DNA of 12,715 nucleotides, from assembly GCA_934278005.1 (NCBI GenBank), contig CAKQWG010000089.1, positions 1 to 12,715 on the forward strand, in the 5' to 3' direction. The notes below the pieces were generated by a model. It made no database searches. It saw only the letters and a program-made list of their open reading frames with translations, and had not been told where the DNA came from. Within the stretch, counting starts at the first letter, position 1. Every line of letters starts with the position of its first letter. A program made the translations under genes and the position numbers. The stretch comes from an uncultured Pirellulaceae bacterium (GTDB lineage Bacteria; Planctomycetota; Planctomycetia; Pirellulales; Pirellulaceae). Shown in pieces: positions 1 through 7,563 of the stretch.

Positions 1-32
1 TGCGACGCGGCCCAGAGATAGCACTTACCGCT
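1..32 (+). repeat. Dispersed repeat copy A, truncated by window edge
   Basis: These first bases match the stretch at 477-509. An 11-base block, tgcgacgcggc, is identical in both, and a second block ending in cttaccgct is nearly identical. The bases between the two blocks differ. Copy A therefore looks like the right-hand part of the same repeat family, in the same orientation as copy C, with the rest lying outside the window. Confidence 0.55.
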
Positions 33-75
33 GCCTGCAAATTGTCTGCCGGTAACGGAACTATAGCACCTTGCT

Positions 76-93
76 GGATGGAACAAACCATCC
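76..93. repeat. Small perfect hairpin ggatgg/ccatcc
   Basis: The arms ggatgg (76-81) and ccatcc (88-93) flank a 6-base loop. There is no T tract and no neighbouring gene end, so no role can be assigned. Nothing else in 94-175 is recognisable. Confidence 0.35.
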
Positions 94-175
94 CTCAACG
101 TGCTGTGTCCCCTGACGAGGGGAGGCTAACGGTCCAGCCATCGGCCTAGCATAGCCTCGCTCAGCTGCACAGCTT

Positions 176-246
176 GCTAAACGGTGAGTACAAGCAGAGG
201 GCTGCGCGGCAGCTCTTTGTAGTGCTGCGACTGGTCGTAGCTTTGG
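176..246 (-). repeat. Dispersed repeat copy B, inverted relative to A and C
   Basis: Read on the minus strand this segment aligns with 444-509 (copy C). The best shared block on the plus strand is ttgtagtgctgcgact, flanked by similar bases on both sides. The hairpin arms are partly decayed: only gcagc/gctgc still pair cleanly. A short open frame crosses the repeat on the plus strand (174-356) and a similar one crosses copy C on the minus strand. Both encode a QLFVVLRLV-like string only because the DNA repeat is shared. Confidence 0.6.
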
Positions 247-425
247 CGGTGGCTAGGTCGTACAGCAAGTCAGACGTTAAGAACGCCTTCTGGGCCGCGC
301 AAAAGCTTCTGCCTCTGCTCGCGCTGCACTACAATTTAGTTGACGCAGAGTTTTAACTTGCATAGTGGAGTCACGAAGAGGACTCTTCGCAGCCCAGGCA
401 TAATTGCCTACCGTTTTTGTGTGGG

Positions 426-509
426 GTCGCCAGAGCGAACTCTAAAGCGGCGACAAGTCGCAGCACTACAAGGAGCTGCGACGCGGCACTAAAAAAAGCG
501 CTTACCGCT
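426..509 (+). repeat. Dispersed repeat copy C with two adjacent hairpins
   Basis: This is the most intact copy. It contains two hairpins side by side. One has arms gtcgcc (426-431) and ggcgac (449-454). The other has arms gtcgcagc (457-464) and gctgcgac (475-482) with a 10-base loop. There is no trailing T tract, so a terminator is unlikely. The pattern suits a REP-like or MITE-like intergenic element. From memory, similar strings are scattered in planctomycete genomes, but that is not shown here. Confidence 0.6.
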
Positions 510-629
510 TGAAGATTCTCCATAACTGAGCGCGTGCTGCAACTCGGATAAGGTGCAGCACAGCTACAATAGCTAGGCAGCCCTCGCAAATGCAACGGCG
601 AGCCAGTGCAGTGCGCGGGCCGTACTCAA

Positions 630-1334
630 TTAATCACGCGTGGCTTGCATGTAACGCATGACGTAATACAGCAGCGTCAGCACAGCTTGCAGCGTAGCAG
701 CCACATAAGTCAGAGCTGCCGCATTGAGCACTCGGCTGACATAGTGCAACTCCGCACCTGAAACGATCCCAAGATTCACCAACTGAGTTTTAGCTCGCGC
801 ACTCGCATCGAATTCCACAGGCAGGTTGATTAGCTGAAAAGCCACCGTCGCCCCAAAGGCGACAATCCCGGCTAGGAACACCCACTTGCCTAGCACCGAA
901 GCACCAGTGGAAATAACCATCACCATCCCGACCATCAACAGAATCGTACCGATGCTGCTGCCAAAATTGGCAGCCGGAACGGCCAAGTTGCGAATTACCA
1001 GCGGGGCATAATTCCTCGCATCCTGCAGCGCATGCCCCGCTTCGTGAGCGGCGATGCCGACCGAGGCCATGGAACTGCCGCTATAGACCTCGGGGCTCAG
1101 GCGCAGTACTTTACCACGCGGGTCGTAGTGATCGGAGAGATGCCCTGGAACTTGTTCGATCTCCACATTTTGCAATCCGCCGGCATCCAGAACGCGTCGC
1201 GCCGCCGCATAACCGCTCATCGACGCGCGAACTTGACTCATCTGCGCATAAGCTGACTTGACTTTCCACTGCGCGTACATGGCCAGCAGGAACGCTGGGG
1301 CGATGAACAGCAAAAACATCGGGTCGAAGAACAT
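630..1334 (-). CDS. Membrane-bound neutral zinc metallopeptidase, YugP-like
   Basis: The 234-residue protein belongs to the YugP/neutral zinc metallopeptidase family (Pfam Zn_peptidase_2). It has an N-terminal membrane segment at about residues 7-22, and the metal-binding HEAGH motif at 97-101 inside the family string GIAAHEAGHALQ. Two hydrophobic segments lie at about 125-141 and 150-169, followed by the conserved LPVEFDASARA stretch at 171-181, where E174 is the likely third zinc ligand. A last hydrophobic helix lies at about 208-226. The length is normal for the family (about 220-235). The start is supported by an AGGA about 10 bases upstream. It is transcribed away from the tRNA/rpsL block and has no same-strand partner in the window. 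The substrate is unknown. The family call is firm, the cellular role is not. Confidence 0.93.
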   Translation of the reverse strand: MFFDPMFLLFIAPAFLLAMYAQWKVKSAYAQMSQVRASMSGYAAARRVLDAGGLQNVEIEQVPGHLSDHYDPRGKVLRLSPEVYSGSSMASVGIAAHEAGHALQDARNYAPLVIRNLAVPAANFGSSIGTILLMVGMVMVISTGASVLGKWVFLAGIVAFGATVAFQLINLPVEFDASARAKTQLVNLGIVSGAELHYVSRVLNAAALTYVAATLQAVLTLLYYVMRYMQATRD

Positions 1335-1559
1335 GACAAAGCCATCCTAAGGGAGAGTGAAAGCTGCTAAATTGACTGCCCAAACGGCGAATGGACATGA
1401 GTTAGCAGATTGTGGGCCAAAAATCATCAGCTTTCCATCACCCAGGGCTGGAAACTTGCCGAATTGATGGCATCGGGGCTTGTGGTAAACAGGGGCTGTC
1501 GGATACATTTTGTGCTACGAATCGGCGATAATTCACGAATCACTCGCCGCATCCTATTT
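1335..1559. other. Intergenic region between divergent peptidase gene and tRNA-Leu
   Basis: These 225 bases must hold promoters for both directions. On the plus strand a GATAAT at 1527-1532 and a TTGTGG (1480-1485) with TACATT (1504-1509) are possible core elements, but neither pair is close to consensus. No gene or strong hairpin is visible. Open frames that run from here through the tRNA are artefacts. Confidence 0.4.
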
Positions 1560-1642
1560 GCCAGAGTGGCGGAATGGCAGACGCGCTGGACTCAAAATCC
1601 AGTGTCCGCAAGGACGTGTGGGTTCGAGTCCCACCTCTGGTA
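1560..1642 (+). tRNA. tRNA-Leu (anticodon CAA)
   Basis: This is a class II tRNA of 83 bases. The acceptor arms gccagag (1560-1566) and ctctggt (1635-1641) pair, with a G1:U72 wobble as in several bacterial leucine tRNAs, and the discriminator is A at 1642. The anticodon stem ctgga/tccag encloses the loop ctcaaaa (1591-1597), giving anticodon CAA (1593-1595), which reads UUG. The long variable arm pairs gtcc with ggac around gcaa. The T arm is gtggg-ttcgagt-cccac. The 3' CCA is not encoded (the sequence continues cct), so it must be added enzymatically. It lies 63 bases upstream of rpsL on the same strand, with no terminator between, so a common transcript is possible. Confidence 0.97.
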
Positions 1643-1705
1643 CCTGCAAAGACTGCACAAACCAACAGCCAGCTACAAGTAAAAATTTAGGCCGGAAAAG
1701 GGAAC

Positions 1706-2074
1706 ATGCCAACAATTAATCAACTGGTCAAACGCAATCGGGTGGTCCAACGTACGACTACCAAGTCGATCGTGTTGGAGAAATGCCCTCAGAAGCAAGG
1801 GGTGTGCATCCAGGTTCGGACGATGACTCCTAAGAAGCCTAACTCGGCCCTACGGAAAATCACCCGGGTTCGCTTGTCCAACGGCAAAGAAGTCACCGTT
1901 TACATCCCCGGCGAGGGCCACAACCTACAGGAGCACTCGATCGTGCTGGTGCGGGGTGGACGAGTCCGCGATTTGCCGGGTGTGCGTTACCACATTGTGC
2001 GTGGAGCTCGCGATACGCTCGGCGTAGACGGTCGCAAGCAAGCTCGCAGCCGCTATGGTGCTAAGAAGCCTTAG
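1706..2074 (+). CDS. rpsL: 30S ribosomal protein S12
   Basis: The 122-residue protein is full length for S12 (usually 123-124). It sits at the decoding centre of the small subunit, where it monitors codon-anticodon pairing. The [11 protein letters not shown] signature spans 41-51, including K43 of the streptomycin-contact region. The second conserved loop, [15 protein letters not shown], begins at 82. Position 88 is arginine where most bacteria have lysine, and D89 is the residue methylthiolated by RimO in other species. The start at 1706 is preceded by a purine-rich AAGGG a few bases upstream. It heads the ribosomal unit with rpsG 95 bases downstream. The call is certain. Confidence 0.99.
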   Translation: MPTINQLVKRNRVVQRTTTKSIVLEKCPQKQGVCIQVRTMTPKKPNSALRKITRVRLSNGKEVTVYIPGEGHNLQEHSIVLVRGGRVRDLPGVRYHIVRGARDTLGVDGRKQARSRYGAKKP

Positions 2075-2169
2075 TGGTCTGTGCCCCAGCCTGCCGCGTT
2101 AGCTGGCATGCCTCACTCCCCAGTGCCAGATATCATCGTTCATTTCAGGAAATAGCTAAGTAGTAAGTT

Positions 2170-2640
2170 ATGGGAAAGATCACAGCAAGTCGCGAATCGC
2201 TTCGTCCCGATCCAAAGCACCAATCCTTGTTGGCTGGTAAATTCATCAACTGCTTGATGTACGACGGCAAGAAGAGTACGGCTCAGGCGGTGTTTTATAA
2301 CGCCCTCGACGTAGTTGCGGAAAAGGTCACCGACCGCCCAGCCATCGAAGTCTTCGAAGCGGCAGTAGAAAACGTCAAGCCGTTTATCGAAGTCCGGTCC
2401 AAGCGCGTGGGGGGAGCCTCCTACCAAGTTCCGATGCAGGTCAATCGCGCACGTCAGCAGTCGTTGGCTATCCGCTGGATCTTGCTGGCGATTCGCGAGA
2501 AAAAGGGTCGTGCTATCCATCAACGCCTAGCTGAGGAAATCTTGGCTGCCTACCGCAAGGAAGGTACCGCGATGAGCCGCCGCGAAAATACCCACCGCAT
2601 GGCTGATGCCAACAAGGCCTTTGCTCACTTCGCGTGGTAG
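2170..2640 (+). CDS. rpsG: 30S ribosomal protein S7
   Basis: The 156-residue S7 is exactly the usual length. It is a primary 16S rRNA-binding protein that nucleates assembly of the 30S head and lines the E-site exit. Recognisable family stretches are the basic N-terminus, [21 protein letters not shown] at about 21-41, the [14 protein letters not shown] block at about 75-88, and the C-terminal [16 protein letters not shown] string. The 95-base spacer after rpsL has short inverted repeats (ccagc/gctgg, tggca/tgcca) but no clear terminator, so the two genes are probably one operon. In Escherichia coli S7 represses its own operon through this spacer; whether that holds here cannot be seen. A strong terminator follows immediately. 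Confidence 0.99.
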   Translation: MGKITASRESLRPDPKHQSLLAGKFINCLMYDGKKSTAQAVFYNALDVVAEKVTDRPAIEVFEAAVENVKPFIEVRSKRVGGASYQVPMQVNRARQQSLAIRWILLAIREKKGRAIHQRLAEEILAAYRKEGTAMSRRENTHRMADANKAFAHFAW

Positions 2641-2671
2641 GTCAAGCAGGCGGTCCAGTTGGGAACATGTG

Positions 2672-2709
2672 AGCCGTGTCATTTGCGAGCAGATGCCACG
2701 GCTTTTTTT
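2672..2709 (+). terminator. Intrinsic terminator after rpsG
   Basis: The stem agccgtg (2672-2678) pairs with cacggct (2697-2703). It continues past one t/c mismatch with catttg (2680-2685) pairing cagatg (2690-2695) around the tetraloop cgag. It is followed by an unbroken run of T (2703-2709). This is a textbook rho-independent terminator 30 bases after the rpsG stop, and it separates the ribosomal genes from the EF-G gene. Confidence 0.88.
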
Positions 2710-2727
2710 CTGCGCCGATTGGCGTAA

Positions 2728-2753
2728 AGTAGTCTGCTTCAAACAGGACTACT
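2728..2753 (+). promoter_or_regulatory. Hairpin in the leader of the EF-G gene
   Basis: The perfect 7-base arms agtagtc (2728-2734) and gactact (2747-2753) enclose a 12-base loop. It lies between the rpsG terminator and the EF-G start, about 35 bases before the start codon, with no T tract. It could be a leader RNA structure or the inverted repeat of a protein-binding site. A clear promoter for the EF-G gene was not found; TAAAGT at 2725-2730 is only a weak -10 candidate. Confidence 0.4.
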
Positions 2754-2788
2754 CGATCACTCACCCGCACAGTGAAGGCTCCGTGGCC

Positions 2789-4882
2789 ATGGCTCGCGAT
2801 CTAGAATCGCTCAGAAATATCGGTATTATTGCGCACATTGATGCAGGCAAAACCACGGTCACCGAGCGCATGCTCTACGTCAGCGGTGCTAAGCACCGCG
2901 CGGGAGGTGTCGACTCGGGCACGACTGAAACCGATGACGACCCCGAGGAGCAGGAGCGTGGCATCACGATCTACTCGGCCTGCGTGACATTCCGCTGGAA
3001 AGACAGCGTGGTCAATTTGATAGATACCCCCGGCCACGTCGACTTCACCGCCGAGGTGGAACGCTGCCTGCGCGTACTCGACGGCGCAGTGGTAGTCTTC
3101 AGCGCTCGCGAGGGTGTCGAGGCGCAGAGTGAGACAGTCTGGCGCCAGGCCGACCGCTATGAAGTCCCGCGTATCGTGTTCATCAATAAACTCGATCGCG
3201 AAGGGGCGGACTTCTACCGCGTACTCGAAGAAATCGCTCCGCGTCTAAACGCCAACCCGGTTGCGATTCAAATACCTGTCGGCATGGGACCGCCGCACGT
3301 CCGCGATCCGTTCAAGGGCATGATCGACTTAGTAGAGATGCAGTTTCTGAGTTTCTCCACCGGGGATGACGGCAAACAGATTATCGCGGGTCCCATCCCA
3401 GATGATCTGCTGGAGGATGCCAATAGCTGGCGGGAGCTGATGCTTGAATCACTCTACAGCATCAACACTGAAATGATGGAACTGGCGCTGGAAGAGAAAC
3501 CGATTCCGACGCAACTGATTCGCAAGGCGCTGCGCGAGGGCTGTATCGCTCGCCAGATCCAGCCGGTACTCTGCGGATCGGCTCTCCACGGAATGGGAGT
3601 TCAGCCGGTGCTAGATGCCGTGAGCTACTACCTGCCGTGTCCATTGGACCGACCAGCCGTCGTAGGTGTGGATCCTAAGAACCGCGACAAACAACTCACT
3701 CGCAATCCCTCGGCAGACGATCCGTTTTGCGCGCTGGTGTTTAAGATTCTGCCGGCTAAAACCGGAGATCTGTATTGGATTCGCGTCTACTCCGGTACGC
3801 TCGATTCCAACTCGCGAGTCTATAACCCCAATCGCGACATCAAAGAGAACGTGGCTCAACTGTGGCAGATCCACGCCACTAAAAAAGAGCGGCAAGGGCA
3901 ACTACAGCGGCTTGAATGCGGCGATATCGCGTGTGCCATTGGACCTCGCAATTCGATTACGGGCGATACCCTGTGCGACACGCGAGCGCACATCGAGCTG
4001 CCCAGCATCCACTTTGCTCAAGCTGTACTGTCGATGGCCATCGAGCCAGAGAATACCACCGAGCGGAAAAAGTTGTCGGAAGTACTGGATATGCTCAAGC
4101 GGCAGGATCCAACGTTCCATGCACGAGAGAGCGAGGAATCCGGTCAGACGCTAATCTTTGGCATGGGTGAGCTGCACCTGGATGTCATCAAACATCGCCT
4201 GACGCGAGACTTCAATCTGAATGTCAAGTTCTACAAGCCGCGCGTCAATTACCGCGAAACGATCGCAGATAAATCGACCGTGGTGGGTCAGTGCAACAAG
4301 CAGATTGGTGCAGTGCAGTTATTCGCGCGTGTGAAAGTTGCCTTGGAGCCACTGGAAGACGCTTCAGCGGATGTCATCGTACTAGATCAGTTTTTCGGCG
4401 AAGGTGCATTACCGGACGAACTCAAGACGGTGATATTGCAGGAACTGCGTGAGCGGGCCAAGGGGGGCGGTATCATCGGCAGCTTCCCGCTGACCGGTAT
4501 TCGAATCAGCCTAATCGGTGGCGAGATGCGCGAAGTTGGCTCAGACGAAGTCGCCTTTCGCATCGCTGCCAATGATGCGTTCGATGCGGGACTGCAGGCC
4601 GGCACGCCCACTTTGCTTGAGCCTATCATGCGGATGGACATCGTGACCCCGGACGACTATGTGGGTGAAATCGTGGGCGATCTGCAGCAGCGACGAGCTA
4701 CGATTGAATCGACCGAATCGCGCGGCGTGATGACAGGCTTGATTGCCTACGCTCCACTGAATGAGTTGTTCGGCTACTCGTCTGCGATTCGCTCGCTGAG
4801 CCAAGGCCGCGCGAGTTGTTCGATGGAGCCACACGGTTACCAACCAGCACCCCCTGAGGATGCCCACGGATTCGGAATGTAA
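2789..4882 (+). CDS. fusA: Elongation factor G family GTPase, EF-G2/mtEFG2-like paralogue
   Basis: The 697-residue translational GTPase has all EF-G domains. The G domain carries AHIDAGKTT (15-23), RGITI (57-61) with the switch I threonine T60, DTPGH (79-83), NKLD (133-136) and GSAL (263-266). Domain II follows from about 311, domain III includes GMGELHLDVI (458-467), and domains IV-V run from about 485 to the end. Domain IV lacks the SGGRGQYG tip-loop motif of ordinary EF-G; the equivalent region (about 498-513) reads GQCNKQIGAVQLFARV. Switch I (VDSGTTETDDDPEEQERG) and the VNLIDTPGHVDFT.EVERCLRVLDGAV block are closest to what I recall of mitochondrial EF-G2. A role in ribosome recycling rather than translocation is therefore inferred, not shown. 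The ATG at 2789 begins the family's N-terminus, with GAAGG ten bases upstream; an in-frame GTG lies two codons earlier. The frame is open back to 2606, but that part overlaps rpsG and shows no homology. It abuts the ligase gene. Automated annotation would probably call it fusA. Confidence 0.95.
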   Translation: MARDLESLRNIGIIAHIDAGKTTVTERMLYVSGAKHRAGGVDSGTTETDDDPEEQERGITIYSACVTFRWKDSVVNLIDTPGHVDFTAEVERCLRVLDGAVVVFSAREGVEAQSETVWRQADRYEVPRIVFINKLDREGADFYRVLEEIAPRLNANPVAIQIPVGMGPPHVRDPFKGMIDLVEMQFLSFSTGDDGKQIIAGPIPDDLLEDANSWRELMLESLYSINTEMMELALEEKPIPTQLIRKALREGCIARQIQPVLCGSALHGMGVQPVLDAVSYYLPCPLDRPAVVGVDPKNRDKQLTRNPSADDPFCALVFKILPAKTGDLYWIRVYSGTLDSNSRVYNPNRDIKENVAQLWQIHATKKERQGQLQRLECGDIACAIGPRNSITGDTLCDTRAHIELPSIHFAQAVLSMAIEPENTTERKKLSEVLDMLKRQDPTFHARESEESGQTLIFGMGELHLDVIKHRLTRDFNLNVKFYKPRVNYRETIADKSTVVGQCNKQIGAVQLFARVKVALEPLEDASADVIVLDQFFGEGALPDELKTVILQELRERAKGGGIIGSFPLTGIRISLIGGEMREVGSDEVAFRIAANDAFDAGLQAGTPTLLEPIMRMDIVTPDDYVGEIVGDLQQRRATIESTESRGVMTGLIAYAPLNELFGYSSAIRSLSQGRASCSMEPHGYQPAPPEDAHGFGM

Positions 4883-4897
4883 TTGGCGAATTTGGCC

Positions 4898-5617
4898 ATG
4901 CAGTATTATGAAGTAACGCTACCCAGCATCGTCGAGAATCTTGCGCTCGACGAGGCTCTTCTGGAGGAGGCCCAAGCCAGCCTGGCGGGGAGCGAAGCGC
5001 TAAGAATCTGGCAAGCGGACAGTCCATTCGTAGTGCTCGGTCGCAGCAGCCGCGTGGCCGATGAAGTCGAACACTCACTTGCCCAGCAGCAAGCGATTCC
5101 GGTCTTGCGCCGCGTTAGCGGGGGTGCGACCGTTGTGGCCGGCCCGGGCTGTATGTTTTATGCGTTGGTGCTTTCTCTAGAACAGCGCCCACAGCTGCGG
5201 ATGATCGACCAAGCTCACCGGTACGTAATGGGCCAAATGCAGTCAGCCCTACAAACTCTCGTGCCCCAACTGGAATTTGATGGCACGTGCGACCTGGTAG
5301 TAGCGGGCCGCAAAGTCAGCGGCAATAGCGTGCGTCTGATTCGCGACTGGATGCTCTACCACGGTACACTGCTTTTAGATATGGATTTAACTCTGGTAGA
5401 TCGTCTGCTGAAACATCCGCCACGCGAGCCCGAGTATCGTGCAGGACGGGCACACGCAGACTTCTTAGCCAATATGCACATTCCCTATCAAGCGGCGGCC
5501 AGCGCGCTATACGCGAACTGGCCCATCGCACAGAAAGTCAACCCGCTGCCTTTAGATCGCATTGCATCGCTGGTACGCGACAAATACTCGCAAGACTCGT
5601 GGAATCTAGCTCGCTGA
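4898..5617 (+). CDS. Lipoate/octanoate protein ligase or transferase family protein (LplA/LipM-like)
   Basis: The 239-residue protein (from the ATG) has the BPL/LplA/LipB fold. RRVSGGATVVAGPG at 71-84 is the RRxSGG substrate loop, and CDLVVAGRKVSGNSVR at 131-146 contains K139, equivalent to the catalytic lysine that contacts the lipoyl-adenylate carbonyl. EYRAGRAHADFL at 179-190 is also typical. These enzymes attach lipoate or octanoate to lipoyl domains of 2-oxoacid dehydrogenases or the glycine cleavage H protein. It lacks the accessory C-terminal domain of the 338-residue E. coli LplA, so a two-component ligase or an octanoyltransferase is possible. The ATG at 4898 is 15 bases after the EF-G stop. 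In-frame TTG codons at 4883 and 4892 are alternative starts, the first touching that stop. No good ribosome-binding site is visible, suggesting translational coupling to the EF-G gene. Confidence 0.88.
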   Translation: MQYYEVTLPSIVENLALDEALLEEAQASLAGSEALRIWQADSPFVVLGRSSRVADEVEHSLAQQQAIPVLRRVSGGATVVAGPGCMFYALVLSLEQRPQLRMIDQAHRYVMGQMQSALQTLVPQLEFDGTCDLVVAGRKVSGNSVRLIRDWMLYHGTLLLDMDLTLVDRLLKHPPREPEYRAGRAHADFLANMHIPYQAAASALYANWPIAQKVNPLPLDRIASLVRDKYSQDSWNLAR

Positions 5618-5772
5618 ACGCTTTGGCGCACACAGCCCGCGGTCGCAGAATTTCACCGCCCCAGCCCCAGTCCTTCTGAACTGGTCCTTGAACAGCCGTG
5701 TGTGAAGCTCGTCGCCACGCCCACACATGCCCTACATGATCGTTAGCCCGAACCTAAGGTATTCCAATTCCG

Positions 5773-7563
5773 ATGCCCGATTCGTCACAATTGACCTACC
5801 GCGTCCGCTTCAGTGAAGCTCATCACCACATCATCGACGTTGAGCTGTGGATTGGCCCTGGCGTAGTCGCAGCTGATACGCGTACCGCCCACCGACCGCT
5901 GGAGTTGGTATTCCCCGTATGGACGCCGGGAAGCTATATGGTGCGAGAGTACACACGAAACATTGAGGCTCTGTCCGCCTGGGAATGCGATGGCCTCGAC
6001 GGGGATTGCGATAGCCATTTGACGCTGCAGCGGCACGGCAAAAATCGCTGGCGGATTGCGCCGAGTACACCTCAAGCCACGGTCTGCGTGCGATACCGAC
6101 TGTATTGCCGCGAGATGTCGGTGCGGACCAATTGGATCGAGCGCGACTACGGCTTCTTAACTGGAGCCGCTACGTTCCCATACATCGAAGGCGCCCAGGA
6201 CCATCCCATTCAGTTGCAGTTGGAACTACCCAGCGCTTGGCGTCAGGTGGCTACATCACTGGAAAAGCTGGAGCACATCGACAATCGCGTTCGTTTGAAA
6301 GCGGTCGACTACGATGAAGTGGTCGATTCTCCGATCGTATGCGGCAATTTTGATCTGCGCGAATTCGATGTAGCAGGCAAGCCGCACTACATGGCCAATG
6401 TCGGCGGCGATCAGTTGTGGGACATGGATCGCGCAGTGGCGGACACACAAACTATCGTTGCCTATCACCACCAGTTTTGGCAAACCGTTCCCTACGAGCA
6501 GTATTGGTTCATCAACCTCAACGCCGAGACGCGCGGCGGTTTAGAACACGACAACTCGACTGTGCTCATGAGCTCTCGGTGGACCATGCACCGCCGCGAG
6601 TCGTATATAGACTGGCTGGCGCTGGTTAGCCACGAATTCTTTCACACTTGGAATGTGCGCCGCTTGCGCCCCAAAGCGCTCATGCATTATGACTACGAAG
6701 CGGAGCAGTTCGTGGCCGAACTGTGGATTGCTGAAGGGATCACCAGCTACTTTGACGACTTGGCTTTGGTCCGTACCGGGCTCTGCACACGCGACGAATA
6801 TCTAGCTCGGCTGACTAAAATTGTACAGACCGTACAGTCCTCGCCGGGCCGCTTAGTGCAAGACTTGCGCAATGCTTCGTGGGATGCTTGGACCAAGCAC
6901 TATCGCCCTGATGAAAACAGTGGCAATTCGCGCATTAGCTACTATCTCAAGGGCGCAGTGGTGGCTTGGCTACTGGACGTCCAGCTGCAACGGCTCAGCG
7001 ACGGAGCCACCAATTTGGCCGATGTCATGCGTGTGCTGTGGCAGCGACATCTGAAGACCGGCTACACGCTCGAAGACTTCGAACTGATCGTCGAAGAACT
7101 CGGCAATACCGATCTGCGACAGTGGCTCGAGCTGACCGTCCGCGAGGCGCGAGAGGTCGATTATCAGCCAGCCTTCGACTGGTTTGGTCTGCAATTCAAA
7201 GCCGAGGACAACGCCAAGAAAAGCAACTTCGCTAGAGCCTGGATCGGATCGCAATCGACCGGTTCCGAGGGTAAGCTCATCGTCCGCAACGTGCTCCGCG
7301 ACAGCCCGTCGGATCGCGCGGGACTAAATGTCGACGACGAACTTCTGGCCCTCGACGGCTATCGCCTAAGCCCTGATACGTGGCCTGGACATCTAGAGAT
7401 GTTTGAGCCGGAGCAGGAACTGGAGCTACTCGTATCGCGGCGTGGCAAGATCGTGCCGCTTAAGATAACACTCGGCAAAAAGCCGCCCCACAATTGGGAG
7501 CTGGCCGTCGACAATACGGCCAGCCCGGCTGCCAAACAGCGTCAGGACAAGTGGCTAACGTAA
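5773..7563 (+). CDS. M61 family metallopeptidase with C-terminal PDZ domain
   Basis: The 596-residue protein matches the glycyl-aminopeptidase (M61) family. It has a beta-rich N-terminal domain (about 5-200, with PVWTPGSYMVREY at 48-60), then the catalytic domain with GGLEH (255-259) and the zinc motif HEFFH (287-291) in SHEFFHTWNVRRLRP. The likely third ligand E321 is in LWIAEGITSYF, and ISYYLKGA lies at 388-395. A PDZ domain spans about 490-570 (RNVLRDSPSDRAGLNVDDELLALDG). Family enzymes remove N-terminal residues, often glycine, from peptides. No signal peptide or membrane helix is visible, so it is probably cytoplasmic. The start is chosen because the fold begins at once; AAGG lies 13 bases upstream. 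A 155-base gap separates it from the ligase gene, so a separate promoter is likely. It converges on the oxidoreductase gene. Confidence 0.95.
   Translation: MPDSSQLTYRVRFSEAHHHIIDVELWIGPGVVAADTRTAHRPLELVFPVWTPGSYMVREYTRNIEALSAWECDGLDGDCDSHLTLQRHGKNRWRIAPSTPQATVCVRYRLYCREMSVRTNWIERDYGFLTGAATFPYIEGAQDHPIQLQLELPSAWRQVATSLEKLEHIDNRVRLKAVDYDEVVDSPIVCGNFDLREFDVAGKPHYMANVGGDQLWDMDRAVADTQTIVAYHHQFWQTVPYEQYWFINLNAETRGGLEHDNSTVLMSSRWTMHRRESYIDWLALVSHEFFHTWNVRRLRPKALMHYDYEAEQFVAELWIAEGITSYFDDLALVRTGLCTRDEYLARLTKIVQTVQSSPGRLVQDLRNASWDAWTKHYRPDENSGNSRISYYLKGAVVAWLLDVQLQRLSDGATNLADVMRVLWQRHLKTGYTLEDFELIVEELGNTDLRQWLELTVREAREVDYQPAFDWFGLQFKAEDNAKKSNFARAWIGSQSTGSEGKLIVRNVLRDSPSDRAGLNVDDELLALDGYRLSPDTWPGHLEMFEPEQELELLVSRRGKIVPLKITLGKKPPHNWELAVDNTASPAAKQRQDKWLT

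Noticed and set aside
174..595. Two short frames (174-356 plus, 371-595 minus) sharing a VVLRLV-like segment
   Set aside because: The similarity comes from the inverted DNA repeat. Neither has a ribosome-binding site or a domain-like composition outside the repeat.
1410..1719. Open frames running through the tRNA-Leu region
   Set aside because: They are entirely explained by the tRNA and its flanks, with no codon or motif support.
2606..2788. N-terminal extension of the EF-G frame back to 2606
   Set aside because: It overlaps the end of rpsG and crosses the terminator. The 61 extra residues do not resemble EF-G, whose conserved N-terminus begins at the ATG at 2789 (a GTG at 2783 is a close alternative).
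3666..4170. Plus-strand frames inside the EF-G gene (3666-4154, 3916-4170)
   Set aside because: They are alternative-frame shadows of an intact, well-conserved GTPase.
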